From Polytrichum commune (lineage: Eukaryota > Streptophyta > Polytrichopsida > Polytrichales > Polytrichaceae): 64,000 bases of DNA. Made by a program: the position numbers and the translations under genes. Shown here in pieces: positions 1-10,827 of this stretch. The notes below the pieces were generated by a model. It had not been told where the DNA came from. It searched no databases and was given only the letters and a program-made list of their open reading frames with translations. Position 1 is the first letter of the stretch; every line of letters begins with the position of its first letter. The stretch is from assembly GCA_950295325.1 (NCBI GenBank), contig OX485808.1, forward strand, positions 16,390,527 to 16,454,526, read 5' to 3'.

Positions 1-455
1 GGAGAGGTTGTAAGCCCTCTTGTAATTGTACGTAGACGTTCGACATCATCATCATACCTGCGGTGTGAAGCTGAAGTGGTGCATTTGATCAAGAGTGGCG
101 AAGAGGTAAGAGTTATAGGTGAATTTTTGTTTTTGGAGCTTACCTGCAATGTCGGTTGGAATTTTCTGATGACCGAGGTTTGGGATCGGAGGTTGACACC
201 ATTTGTGCAGTTTGAACCTGGAGTGCTGCGTTTCTTCTAAGAGTGAGAAGAGGTCGGGTTAAGAGAGGTTTAAGCCCTCTTGGAAATTTTTATCGACGGA
301 GATTTGCAATTTAGGTCGACATCATCATCATACCCGCGGTTTGAAGCCGAAGCTGAAGTGGTGCATTTGATCAAAAGTGACGAAAGGAGGTCGGATTGAG
401 ATTGGAGGTGCATGTCATTTGTGCAGTTTGAAGCTGGAGGGGTGATGCATAGGGT
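1..455. repeat. Tandem duplication upstream of the PV42-like gene
   Basis: Two imperfect copies, about 1-240 and 262-455. Both carry a 'taagccctcttg' segment, a 'gacatcatcatcata' run, a 'gaagtggtgcatttgatca' stretch and 'catttgtgcagtttgaa' in the same order. No convincing coding frame is seen. The location upstream of a plus-strand gene makes a leader or promoter duplication possible, but that is inference. Confidence 0.7.
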
Positions 456-1396
456 TTGAATCAATTTAAGGCATTTTGAAGCTTAGCTACATTGTTTATG
501 CACCGAGGGGGTGAAAAATTGAGCTTAAAGGATACAACTAATAGGATCAGACGCTTGTCTACTGTCTGATCCCATCCTTTGTGGTTTCGTCACGTTTGTT
601 TGATGGTGAAATATTCGCATTGAGAGGGGTATTGGTTGGACAGCATTTATGTATATGTTCTTTGAGGTTTGTCATGTCCCTGGAAATTCAAAGATTTGCA
701 AGAACAAAAATTACTTATTTGATGTTTTTTTTGGGGGGCTTACCGGTTCTCTCTATCTGTAAGTGTTGATGCTTGAGCATCGATACTTACAAGGATACAT
801 ACATTGTTCATTGACTCAGAGACTATATATGGAGTTTTGTTTGTGTTTCTTTGCGTATGTCTGATGATTTAGGAATTCCACCATTTTGTGATGTGCGTGT
901 CGATGCTCACAACACTAAATATCTGATTTAGTGTGGCCCACGCTATTCATCATCGACCGATCCACATTAATTGTCTTGCAACCATTGGGTGGCAACTAGA
1001 CAGACACTCGGTGCTTCAAGACAAGTAATGAAGACCACCCTAACTAGCATGTCACACCAATTTTAGTGCCGCACCAAATGAGATGCTTAGTGTACTTCAG
1101 TCTGCTTCATAGCATTCTTAAGTGTAGTGGGTGTTCGCACTAGGTGAGCGTATTGGAGAGTATATTTGGTGGTGAAAATCTTTTTGGCAAGGTCTTCAAA
1201 TTGAATATTGGTCGATGGGAGAAGGCTTCGTCCGAAGATAGGTTACAATGAGGTGTCTACTAATGAGAGCTTGCCACTTGACTATGCATGTAATCAAGGA
1301 CCCTGACACTTGGATTTATTCTTGAAGCTAGGATAGAAAGTGAACGTCCTTACACATGCTTAAGAATGCTATGTTGTTCTTTCTTTGGCAATGCAG
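456..1396 (+). other. Upstream region / probable spliced leader of the PV42-like gene
   Basis: No coding region is recognised. Just before the gene, a pyrimidine-rich tract (about 1373-1387) is followed by 'gcaatgcag', a good splice acceptor ending at 1396. This suggests the first exon lies upstream and the coding part begins in exon 2. The sequence around 905-935 holds a short inverted 'acactaaat..atttagtgt' pair, resembling the TIR of the repeat family seen elsewhere in this window. Confidence 0.4.
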
Positions 1397-1423
1397 GTCC
1401 CGTTTTTGAGGCGTTCGATCAAA

Positions 1424-4400
1424 ATGGCAGAGAAAGCGTGTGAGGTCCTTCGAAATACGAAGGTGCAGCAGATAGTGCAGCATGGTAACCGGCTCGTGGA
1501 GATTCCGTACACGGCTACGGTGAACGACGCATTGAACACGTTGTTAGCCAAGAGCATCCTAGCGGTGCCCGTGGCCGCGCCGCCTGGGCAGTGGATAGGG
1601 GCAGGGGGCAGCATGATTTTGGAGTCGGACAAGTCGACAGGGGCCATGCGCAAGCAGTACATTGGGATGGTGAGTGTGCTGGACATCCTTATTCATGTCT
1701 CCGAGGATGGGGAGGGTGATAATCTGGAGGATCGACTCACCGCGCAAGTGAGCTCCATCATCGGCCATTCCATAGAAGGCCTTAGCTTGTGGAGCATCAG
1801 CCCTCACACATCGTATGTTTTCTTTTCTCCCCCACCTTCTAGGTTCCACTTCCTATCTCGGTTCCTGAATTTAATGTCAAATGTAGGAGTTGGATATATG
1901 GATTCAACAAGCTTTCACCCAAAGGTTTATCCTTCACACTAGAGAGGTTGAGAGCGCAAAGAACGAAGCCCTCTGAGCCCTTTTATTGGCGCAAGGGAGC
2001 CGCTTACGCATGTTTGTTCACTCTAATCCACTTTACACATGACCTTCCAACTTGAGAGTGCGAACTTTTTACTGGACTTACAACGCTTAGATGGCGCCTT
2101 GACGGATCCCATGTGGAACGACTACAACAATCTTCCTGTCAATATCCTAAGCTACCTCCATGATGTAGTGTAGGAATGTGGAGATCTCGGGCTCTCATTT
2201 TCTGGGCTCTAAGCCAATGGGCTTTCAAGCATTCTTTGGCTTGTCATGTATGCTTTTCTTTGTTTAGTATCATCGCTTCCTTGATTTCTCACTTTGACCA
2301 TGACCACTTTGCACTTGCTCAAACTATTGAGAGATTGAATATTGGTCAAGCTCTCACTAGTTTGAGCTTTGGATGAGAGCTTGTCATATCCAAGTAGTAA
2401 ATTCCCAAGAACTTCAAGTTTGAGCTCTCACTAGCTCCAGTGGAAAAGGGGGCATCTGATTGAACTGGGGGGATTGTAAGCAATTGCTTCGACAATGACT
2501 TTGAAAGGTGTCAGATTAGGGTTTATGCGACCTTATTGAGGTAAATATTTTTGTCACTTGGGGTTGATCCAACCCTAGGTAAAAGTAGAATGTTTCACTA
2601 TGTAGTGCAGTTGCAGTACATTAGTACCAAACATCATTAATATTTCTAATTACAATATATTCAGTGACTGCTTCTGCAGTTTCTCATTGTCCTCTATACA
2701 AGCCAATTAGAGAGAAGAAGCCTGTGTCTTAGTGGAGCTAGAATAGTCTCTTGGCTTACCTTTACAAATCGTGGGGATTGCGTAAACGTATGTTTGATTT
2801 TTTTAACGATTTTTGAAACAGACCTTGCAACTCACCAATGGAACGTATCATATTTAATTGTGTGCAGAGTGTTTGATGCCATGGAACCAATGAGCAAAGG
2901 CATACACCGTGCTTTAATTCCAATAGACAGTCAATATCACCACACAAGTGGGGTGGAACTTACGGAGGCGTCACCAGGTTACCATATCTTCACACAGACC
3001 GACATGGTGCAGTTCCTTTACAATCATGCCAAAGAGCTGGACATGATGACCAATATGAGTGTAGGTGATTTGGGGGCTGTGCATACCAGTGTGTTTGCAG
3101 CACCCAGTTGGATGAAGGTGATGGATGTGGTGAAGTGCATGCGGAATGCGTCACTCCAAGCAGTGGCTATTGTCGAAAGCACAATGGAAACAGATGAAGA
3201 TTCCATGCTTCTAATTGTGAGTATATTATCAACATCTCTATCCTTGTGCCAATTTATTTTGTCTTATTACTTCACTAACTAGGTATTATGATCTCTTTTT
3301 GGTGAATATATGAAATTCGCTGTTGAACCAAAGTTGCTTTTGGGTGTCTCAACCAGTGTTGGTCTGGGATATAGGGAAATGCACGGTGTCAATAACCAAC
3401 ATCTATAATAATATCAAAGAACCTACCCATGGGCATCAAAATTGTAATTCCAGTCAAATATTGATATTTAGTGGGTCTGATCAGGTGAGAGAATCTTTGT
3501 ATAAGAGAGTTATTATCTGGGTCATTACCATTCTAAACCATATTGATACTATGGGGCTTCTTGCATGGTGTATAGACCTGAATGGTGTGGAAAACAAAAT
3601 AGCCGTCAAATATCCATACCTGACTGGTATCAATTACATTTGGGTATCCCCATTATAAATGCTCGAATGGTATTGAAAAAAGATGATACCAGACTGACAC
3701 TGGTTTCAACCCTTAGTTGATTGCAAAACACATGTTTAACATATTTTTAAGACCTAACATATTCTTGAAAGATGTTGCTCGCATTGAGCTAACATTTAAC
3801 AAGAAACTCATTCACAGCTATAAGTGACACAGTTCATGAAGACATCACGCACTTCTGTGACATATAGAGATATCTCGCAACATCCTAAACCACATAAATC
3901 ATCAAAAATTGCCAAAGAAATTTGTCACAATTCCCATACACACCTGTTAAAAAGTTTTCTTTCTTTGCCTTCAATCCCCCTTATGCAATTTCTTATTGGT
4001 GTAAACTGGGCACTAGAAAACTGTGCAATCAATCATCAGGGTCTTAATTCTAGTTCCCCATATTCATGGTTTTTTGGGGGAAAATTATTGCTCCATCCCA
4101 ATTTTCATAGAAGTTCTATTCAACCTCTAGAAAAAGAGAAGTTATCATTCACCTTTACATGTAGTCCACAGAATGCATCCGGTAATTATTGTCATTCTGA
4201 GTATATTTTCATCATCTCGATGCTCATTCCAATGATTCCTTTTGTCTACTTACTGGCTTCAACTGTTCTGTGAACTGCTGTGAATGTTGTTCAACAGAAT
4301 GTTTAACAGTATCACCGTGCTCAATTTTCTTTTGGGTAAATTGATGGTGGATCTACGTGGACACAGGGACATGGCAGGAAACTGGTGGGCACATTCTCCG

Positions 4401-4741
4401 CGAGTGATTTGTTGGGCTGCACCTCCGAAATGCTTCGGGAGTGGTCAACGCTTCCTGTTATGGATTTCTTTCTTAGGGTGAGTATGGCACAAAAATTTGG
4501 GATGGGGGCTGCGGTTCGAGCAAAACCGTCGGAGTGCGAGAAATATACAAAGCCCCTTGTGACGTGTCATATGGAGACACCTTTGGCAGAAGTAATGTCA
4601 CGTGCCCTTACAAAGCATGTTCATCGCATATGGGTGGTTGATAGTCAAGGTTTACTTACTGGTGTTGTCTCTTATTCTGATATGATTAGAGTTTCTCACA
4701 ATTATTTCATTCAACACTCTAGCAATGCAGCTAGCCAGTAG
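1424..4741 (+). CDS. PV42-like CBS-domain protein (SnRK1 gamma-subunit-like), three coding exons
   Basis: The model is exons 1424-1812, 2868-3216 and 4367-4741, giving 370 residues. Introns begin GTATGT and GTGAGT and end CAG; phases 2 and 0 join in frame. The product reads as a four-CBS-repeat protein of the plant PV42 family, non-canonical gamma subunits that bind SNF1-related kinases. Recognisable segments are RLVEIPYTATVNDALNTL, VAAPPGQWIGAGGSM, YIGMVSVLDIL, SSIIGHSIEGLSLWSI (exon 1); MSKGIHRALIPIDS, VGDLGAVHTSVFA (exon 2); GHGRKLVGTFSASDLLGC and HVHRIWVVDSQGLLTGVVS (exon 3). I chose ATG 1424 (AAAATGG context, downstream of a likely acceptor at 1396). An in-frame ATG at 1391 would add 11 residues. 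No frameshift or stop interrupts it, so it looks functional. The family name rests on recalled family patterns, not a search. Confidence 0.88.
1813..2867 (+). other. Intron 1 of the PV42-like gene
   Basis: The 1,055-bp intron runs from GTATGT to TGTGCAG and splits a serine codon (TC|A, phase 2). No coding or repeat content is recognised inside it. Confidence 0.85.
3217..4366 (+). other. Intron 2 of the PV42-like gene
   Basis: The 1,150-bp intron runs from GTGAGT to ACACAG, phase 0, and joins ...DSMLLI to GHGRKLVGTF. The joined sequence matches the continuous pattern expected in PV42 proteins. Open frames inside the intron (for example 3824-4273) have no recognisable product. Confidence 0.8.
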
Positions 4742-4778
4742 GAACATGTAAGGGAGTGAGGGAGGTACAAATAATGAT

Positions 4779-4876
4779 GGGTTAACATTTACTGTTGGTG
4801 ACACTATAACATGGTTTACAATCAGTATTGTGCAAGACAATTAGAATTGGTGACACTAAATTTCATATTTAGTGTA
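4779..4876 (+). repeat. Short dispersed repeat, copy 1 (TTTAGTGT-type ends)
   Basis: The segment with 'ttggtgacactat', 'acaattagaattggtgacac' and 'catatttagtgtag' recurs in reverse orientation at 29101-29184. It ends in a small inverted repeat (ACACTAAAT..ATTTAGTGT). It is probably a MITE remnant and lies just past the stop of the PV42-like gene. Confidence 0.6.
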
Positions 4877-5900
4877 GTTTTAAAAAGAAATGCTAAAAAA
4901 ATCCTTAGAAGAAACTTCTTGTAAAAACTCTGAGAACTCTTGAAATGTACTGGGTTTGTGGATATTAATTTGCACATGGTCATTGCTTCTCTTTGGAAGA
5001 GTTTGTGGTTGCGCTGTTATTATAAATATCTCAGTGTACTTGCCACAAGTTCTTTCATATTAGAAAGTTCTAGACAAGAAATGCATTTTGAAAGTAGTTG
5101 TTGTGCTTTTTATTTATACCTCATCACAAACCTTAGCCTGTATTCAAGTGGAGGTATTTATGTACTTAAATTGGGGTCTCTGACCATTGAGGTGGTGAAC
5201 TTTCCAAAAACGGGACTTGGAATCAAAGTGATTCTGCTCTTTAACCCCTGCATCAGCATTGGGCCCACATTACTTTATAAGGATGGTAGGCTACTAGGCA
5301 TGCAGACACTGAATTATTGATTTTGGAGATTGCAAATTAAGTTCTAAATGCCTGGCAATACAATTAATATGAGATTATGTGAACAATTCCTATATGTACA
5401 TCTTCTAACTCTTGGTTATGGAATTATAAAATATTGTGTGTTGTTGATTGCAAAAACACATGTTCACAGTTCAAGACCTAACATAATCTTGAGCGATGAT
5501 ATTAGTTTTCTGAGCCTACTGTGGGGTAATCGTGTTTCTTTGGAACAAGTTCCTACCTTTTTGCAACTGTATGCAAAAACCTTGGGAGCACATCCAGGTT
5601 ATTCCTCTAATGTGTTGTGAACATGGTTTCCAATTCACAGCAACAATTTCCATGGAGACAACCCTCAATAAAAGCCATTAGAGTTTAACCTTTATCACAC
5701 TTTCGGTAATTGTAGTCATATAACAGTTAGCATCTAGAGATTTCCACTTACCAATTGCAACTCAAGCTTACCATAAAGTGTGAAGCAACATGACCCCATC
5801 GAAGTTATTATGTCATTATCAATTGCAAACTTCTCTAGAGGTGCAAATCTGAAGTGTACATCTCGGTTTGGTAATTTTTTCTGAAATTGTTTGCACTGTT
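4877..5900. other. No gene recognised
   Basis: AT-rich sequence with only unsupported open frames. It contains what is probably the 3' flank of the PV42-like gene. Nothing else is identified. Confidence 0.5.
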
Positions 5901-6388
5901 TATGGTATTTAGGATCACGTACACTATTTGCAAAGGGTATAAACCAAATGCCTAGAGGTCTCAAAGTGTCACATCCATTAATTGTCAATATGATATTATT
6001 TGTCAACACATTAATTTCTTAAGTGAAAATTTATTTACATAATGACATTAGCGTAGCACATTGGGATACTTGGGATGATGATTCTACCTTTTAGTATGCA
6101 AGGGGAAGATATCATTGACCATACTAATGGCAAGTGTCATGTGTTTACATTTTAAGTACACAAGAGGATATTATTCTTTGAGCATACTAATGTCAAGTGC
6201 TATTTGTGTACACTTTAGTCAACTTGTAGATAATTATGTAACATAGCCATACACCTCATAACACTATTGAGCATACTCATGCCAAGATATTAGTAACTAC
6301 ACTTGAACAAGTTGTTGTCATTAGTGCAACCTAGCACATGTCTCAAAACAGGGTAAGTGACACTATTACACATGTGACACTAAATATG
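5901..6388 (+). repeat. TIR-bearing non-autonomous element family, copy 1
   Basis: It starts near 'tatggtatttagg' and ends near 'gtgacactaaatatg'. It shares ordered blocks with 59605-60319 and with the reverse strand of 62436-62926: 'gaggtctcaaagtgtcac', 'agcacattgggatac', 'tatgcaaggggaagatat', 'catacacctcataac' and 'gacactattacacatgtgac'. The outermost bases form an inverted repeat (TTTAGTGTCAC type). No protein is encoded. The superfamily is not assignable because target duplications are unclear. Confidence 0.7.
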
Positions 6389-7497
6389 AGAACAATGTCA
6401 TAGTATTGAGCACATGAGTTTTGTGAATCATGATGCGGTTTGTCCACACAAAATGAAACATGTAATTGCAAGACATTTGTCCAAGTCTAATAAGAGTATG
6501 GTCAAGGCATCCAGAGTAGACCGGGTCTATTAACCACTCACTAGGGTCACGTAATGTTGACATGGTTGACATTTATATTTTGAGGCAAATGGAGTTAAGC
6601 TTTATGTGGTGGCAACTTGTGATTGATTACCCTCACAAGAGTTTTGGCAACTTGTTATAGCCAAGCATTAGCATTTAGATGAGTGGTTATGGGTTAACCT
6701 ATGGATCAACTATGTGTTACCCTAACTTTACCACTTCAAAATTTGTAGCAACTTCCATATTCATGAAAACTAATTTTTTTTTTTGGCATCCACCTTAGAA
6801 TTTGTTTCTCTTTGCAAGAAAAAAAAATCCTTGCTATTACTCCTCCTAAAAAAATGCAAACTCTCTTATTTTATTGGTTATGGATACCTCAACCTTAGGT
6901 TACGTGATGAGTAATTTCATTTTAAATGTTGTGGACTTTTGGATATTAATAAGAGCAAACCACATCAATTTTCAAATGTCTTAGAATTTGAGGGGAGTAG
7001 TGTCATATCAACAAAACCACAAGTGACATGCGATGTCGCATGTCTTAGTACGATTCATATATTAATGAAGGTGCCATCATAACCAATGGCATGGTGTGGT
7101 GCCACATGACTATTGGACAAGATATCTACATTGATTGACTTTAACATACATCTTACGTTGAACACATAAAATATTTTATGCCAAGGTGTTAACACATATT
7201 TAAATAAAATTGGACTAAGTCCAAGTCCAAAATTATAACATGTTGAATTCTATCATAAGATCCTATGAAAGGATTGTGTGGTAAGATCTTGCAATAGAAT
7301 ATGCAAAGTTGATTATGATAATATTATAGGAAAGAATTCATTGTATTTTCACTATTCAAATTTTATTTTTATATGTTTAGCATCAATAAATAGATATTTT
7401 ATTTTCCATTATATTTAAATAGCATAAAATTCAAGTAATCACTAAGGATTCACACATCTCCCATAAAAAATCAGGCATATTAGAAGTGTATTGTGGG
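6389..7497. other. No gene recognised
   Basis: AT-rich intergenic sequence; no repeat or coding signal that I can name. Confidence 0.5.
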
Positions 7498-7505
7498 ATC
7501 CTATG

Positions 7506-8023
7506 CACGGGTAGATCACTTAGTGCATTTTAAAAACGACGTGCGGCATAATATAGAGAGGATTAAAATCATTTGAAATAAAAATTATAAAGGAATTCCA
7601 AATAATGAAGGGGCCATTAAATGTAGACAATCCCATTATAAGTAAGTTAGATGGACATAAAACGTGGGCCATTATTTTTTGTAAAATTAATATAGGGGCT
7701 GAAGATAAGGATCCTAGAAGGTATGTTTGGTATGGTATGTAAATGGGTTTAGGACTCACGTGCATAGATGATAATTGAGATTTCCATTTGTCCAAAAATG
7801 GATGAAAAAGGAACGCGCCGTCGTTAAAAGGATTATAGAGTACAAAAAATTGCAGTGACTTGGACAATATAAGTAATGGAAGGGTGCAAACAAATGGGCC
7901 ATTTTTGAAATTTAAGTAATTATAGGGAGGCTTTAATTCAACCCTTGAAGGTAAATAGCCCCAAAACAAAATACCCCCAGCCGCACGTGGTGCACAAAAA
8001 TGCCTTAGAGTGATCTACCCGTG
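7506..8023 (+). mobile_element. hAT-like non-autonomous element (518 bp) with 8-bp TSD
   Basis: The ends are inverted: it starts CACGGGTAGATCACT and finishes AGTGATCTACCCGTG. The similarity continues inwards for about 40 bp to GACGTGCGGC / GCCGCACGTG. Direct 8-bp duplications ATCCTATG flank it (7498-7505 and 8024-8031). An 8-bp target duplication fits the hAT superfamily; no transposase is present. A second copy sits at 14688-15507. Confidence 0.88.
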
Positions 8024-8031
8024 ATCCTATG

Positions 8032-10020
8032 ATAGAATTGAAGCATCTAAAAAGTCTAGATTTTGATGATATGTGCATATTTACTTGAATACAACACAAT
8101 TTGGTGTGATGCACACCAGTATAACATTGGTGCCACATACACATAAAGTTCTTCACATTGATTGACTTTCATAAGACACCCTATTTTGAACACCAAAATC
8201 TCTTGTGTCACTGGTACCCACCATTATTTCGTAAGAACAATTTAATGCTCATTCTAAAACTACTATGCTCCCACATTAAATTCAATTGTGAATGCTCAGG
8301 ACAAAGTGTGGTCCACACCATTTGCAATGAATAGTGTAGTTATGCACCCAAGAGCAGAACCCCACAAAACACTTGCTTCCTATACATTCCCGGTGTGTGT
8401 TTGGCGTCACACAACAATCCGTCTAAGGCATCCCATAACTAAGATAAGCAGGCGTAATTTGAATATTCATCTTAATTGAACGTTTGTATTTCAGTGGTGT
8501 GTGGTTTGAACAGACACCGATAAAAATGTGTCTCAAAAAACTGAACTACATTTCATTACCTATTCTTAATTTAATAATCAACACAACAATGGGAGACCTA
8601 TATGATCAATTGAAGAAAGAAAATAGAACCTTCAACTCAATAATGAATAAGATGTTCAAATGAGCTCCAAAAATGATGAGGCAATTGTCTACAGCCATGA
8701 TTTGGACTTCTCGATTCAATTGACTAACCATCTCATACCTATCGCATGTTACACATTGTTGGAGAAGTGGGTGCAGAGCAAATAGTGTCCATTGTAGGCT
8801 CACTTCCCTTGCCTTGAGCTCCAAACAACAAAATTAAGCATCGTGAAGAGGCTCATGGCCGTGGCCTTATGTGTACCTATCATGTGAATGAGCATTGAAA
8901 ACCTGAAAATTGTCCTCCACCAACAACACTCGTATTCATCGAGTGGATGCAAATTTTGTACCTCCAGAAGGAAGTCAAATCATTCTCTCTGCTACACACA
9001 TACTTGAAATTGAAAGAATGACGGTTGTACTAACACATGCTTGAGAAACACCGTCACAATTCTCCATCAGAATCGCAATCGAGCAGCCTGGCTATGATCT
9101 GCTTGTTGAGATCACATGAATACCCGAGATTGGAATCGATTTCTCCTCCAGGTGTTCATCCCATTCTTATAAGGGAGTCCCAATGTGAGATCGAGTTTTT
9201 TGAATGAGGCCATTAGAAGTGAGAAGTAAATTTTCTCCTATTAGCCATGTGAACCACAGAGAATCGCAGTTGAACTTGAATCAACACATGGATAGTTGTC
9301 AGTGATAAAGTGATGAAACTTGACTGTAAAGCAAGGTAGTCACTGCAACACTTCGATGCTTGAGAAATGTAAGATGGCTGACAAATACATTAATCACCAC
9401 AACAATCAAATACTTGAGAGACAATTGTGGTACAAATGAATAAGAAAAGACAAAATCCTTGTTCAAGAGAGCTCCTTCGCATTTGCGTAATCGCAAGTTT
9501 TCACACTAGAACCTTGTAGCCGTGGAATACTTCACCTTTATCATAACGTAGATCCGTAAAAAAAATTTGGGTGTTTTTTTTCTCCCTTCCCAATTTATAG
9601 TTTTGCTATATCTTTTTGACATGGTAGAGAGATACTCTTATTAATAAATCAAGTTTCGATAGTCAAACAAACATGATGACTTGAATGACATCAAGTTGAA
9701 TGGTCATCATCAATGGCTTGACATGACGACATCATGGACATCATGTTGAATCCTCCTGATGACCACATTCATCATCAATGATGGCTCAAATGACTTGCGT
9801 AAGCTACATCATAGTATTTCCAAAGTTTCCTTTAATTGAATACTAGACTATATTCGGCCAACACAATGAATATAAAAGAGCACCAATGATGTGTATGCAA
9901 ATACATCAATAAATAATGAGTGGTAGCCACAAGCTCAACAACTGATAAGAGGCGACAACTAATCTCAATAAAACGTGTACCCTATTAGCAAGCCAGGCCC
10001 ATGCCGTCGCAACCTGCTGC
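8032..10020. other. No gene recognised
   Basis: Only short unsupported open frames. Around 9680-9790 there is low-complexity sequence rich in 'catcatgatgac'-like words. Nothing else can be supported. Confidence 0.45.
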
Positions 10021-10472
10021 ACCCGTGCATATGAATCATAAATTGGTAAGACTAGTATGATGTGCAGTTGGTTCTAACAAGTTTGTAGTGTGTTCCTTAC
10101 CCCCACAGTCACCCTGCCACTATCGACAAATTGTCGTTTTGGAATTATGACTACATCAATGCCCATGAACCCTCGCCATCCCTAAATGTACAATAGACTA
10201 GTTTGGACCTGGCCCATTGTGCACATCATATTCACCATATAAATCATGATTTGTTGTGCCCATGCATATTAATCATCAATTGATAAAGTTTAAAGACTAA
10301 TATGATGCGCAATTGGTTTTGGAAAGTTTTGTGTGGTGCTTATCCCCACACTCACCCTGCCACCGTCAACAACTGATCGTTTTGGAACTTTGGAACTACG
10401 ACTCCATCAATGCCCATGCATTCTCGCAATTCCTAAATGTAGGATACACTAGTTTGGGCCTGTCCCATTGAA
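10021..10472. repeat. Diverged tandem duplication (~220-bp units)
   Basis: Units at about 10021-10215 and 10255-10472 share, in order, 'aatcat..aattg', 'actcaccctgccac', 'cgttttggaa', 'catcaatgcccatg' and 'aaatgta..actagtttgg'. No coding sequence is evident. Confidence 0.65.
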
Positions 10473-10827
10473 TCAACACTGTCCTCTTAACATGCTGATT
10501 GTCCTCTAAACTTAGGATCGGCAACTATGTCAATGCCAATGTGCTCTCACCGTTCCAGAGTTCCAAATGTTTAGTGGATTGTCAGGTGAAGTGTCTTAAA
10601 AACATACACCATGTTTGGCAGAACATTTTGGAGTGCCAAACTCAAAAAGGCAAAGCTTGAGAAATCAAAGCACACACACACAGGTAGAAAATATACTCAG
10701 AATGAGCAGTGGCTGGTCGGGTTTTTTTGGGTGTAAAATGCCATAGTGTACAGATAAAAGTGCGTCATGCTCAACCTCTTCAATGCAGTTTCCCCGCTAC
10801 ATGGAACATACTAGGTCAAAAATTGCA

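Noticed and set aside
3824-4273. Separate gene in intron 2 of the PV42-like gene
   Set aside because: The open frame has no recognisable domain and lies wholly between two well-supported exons.
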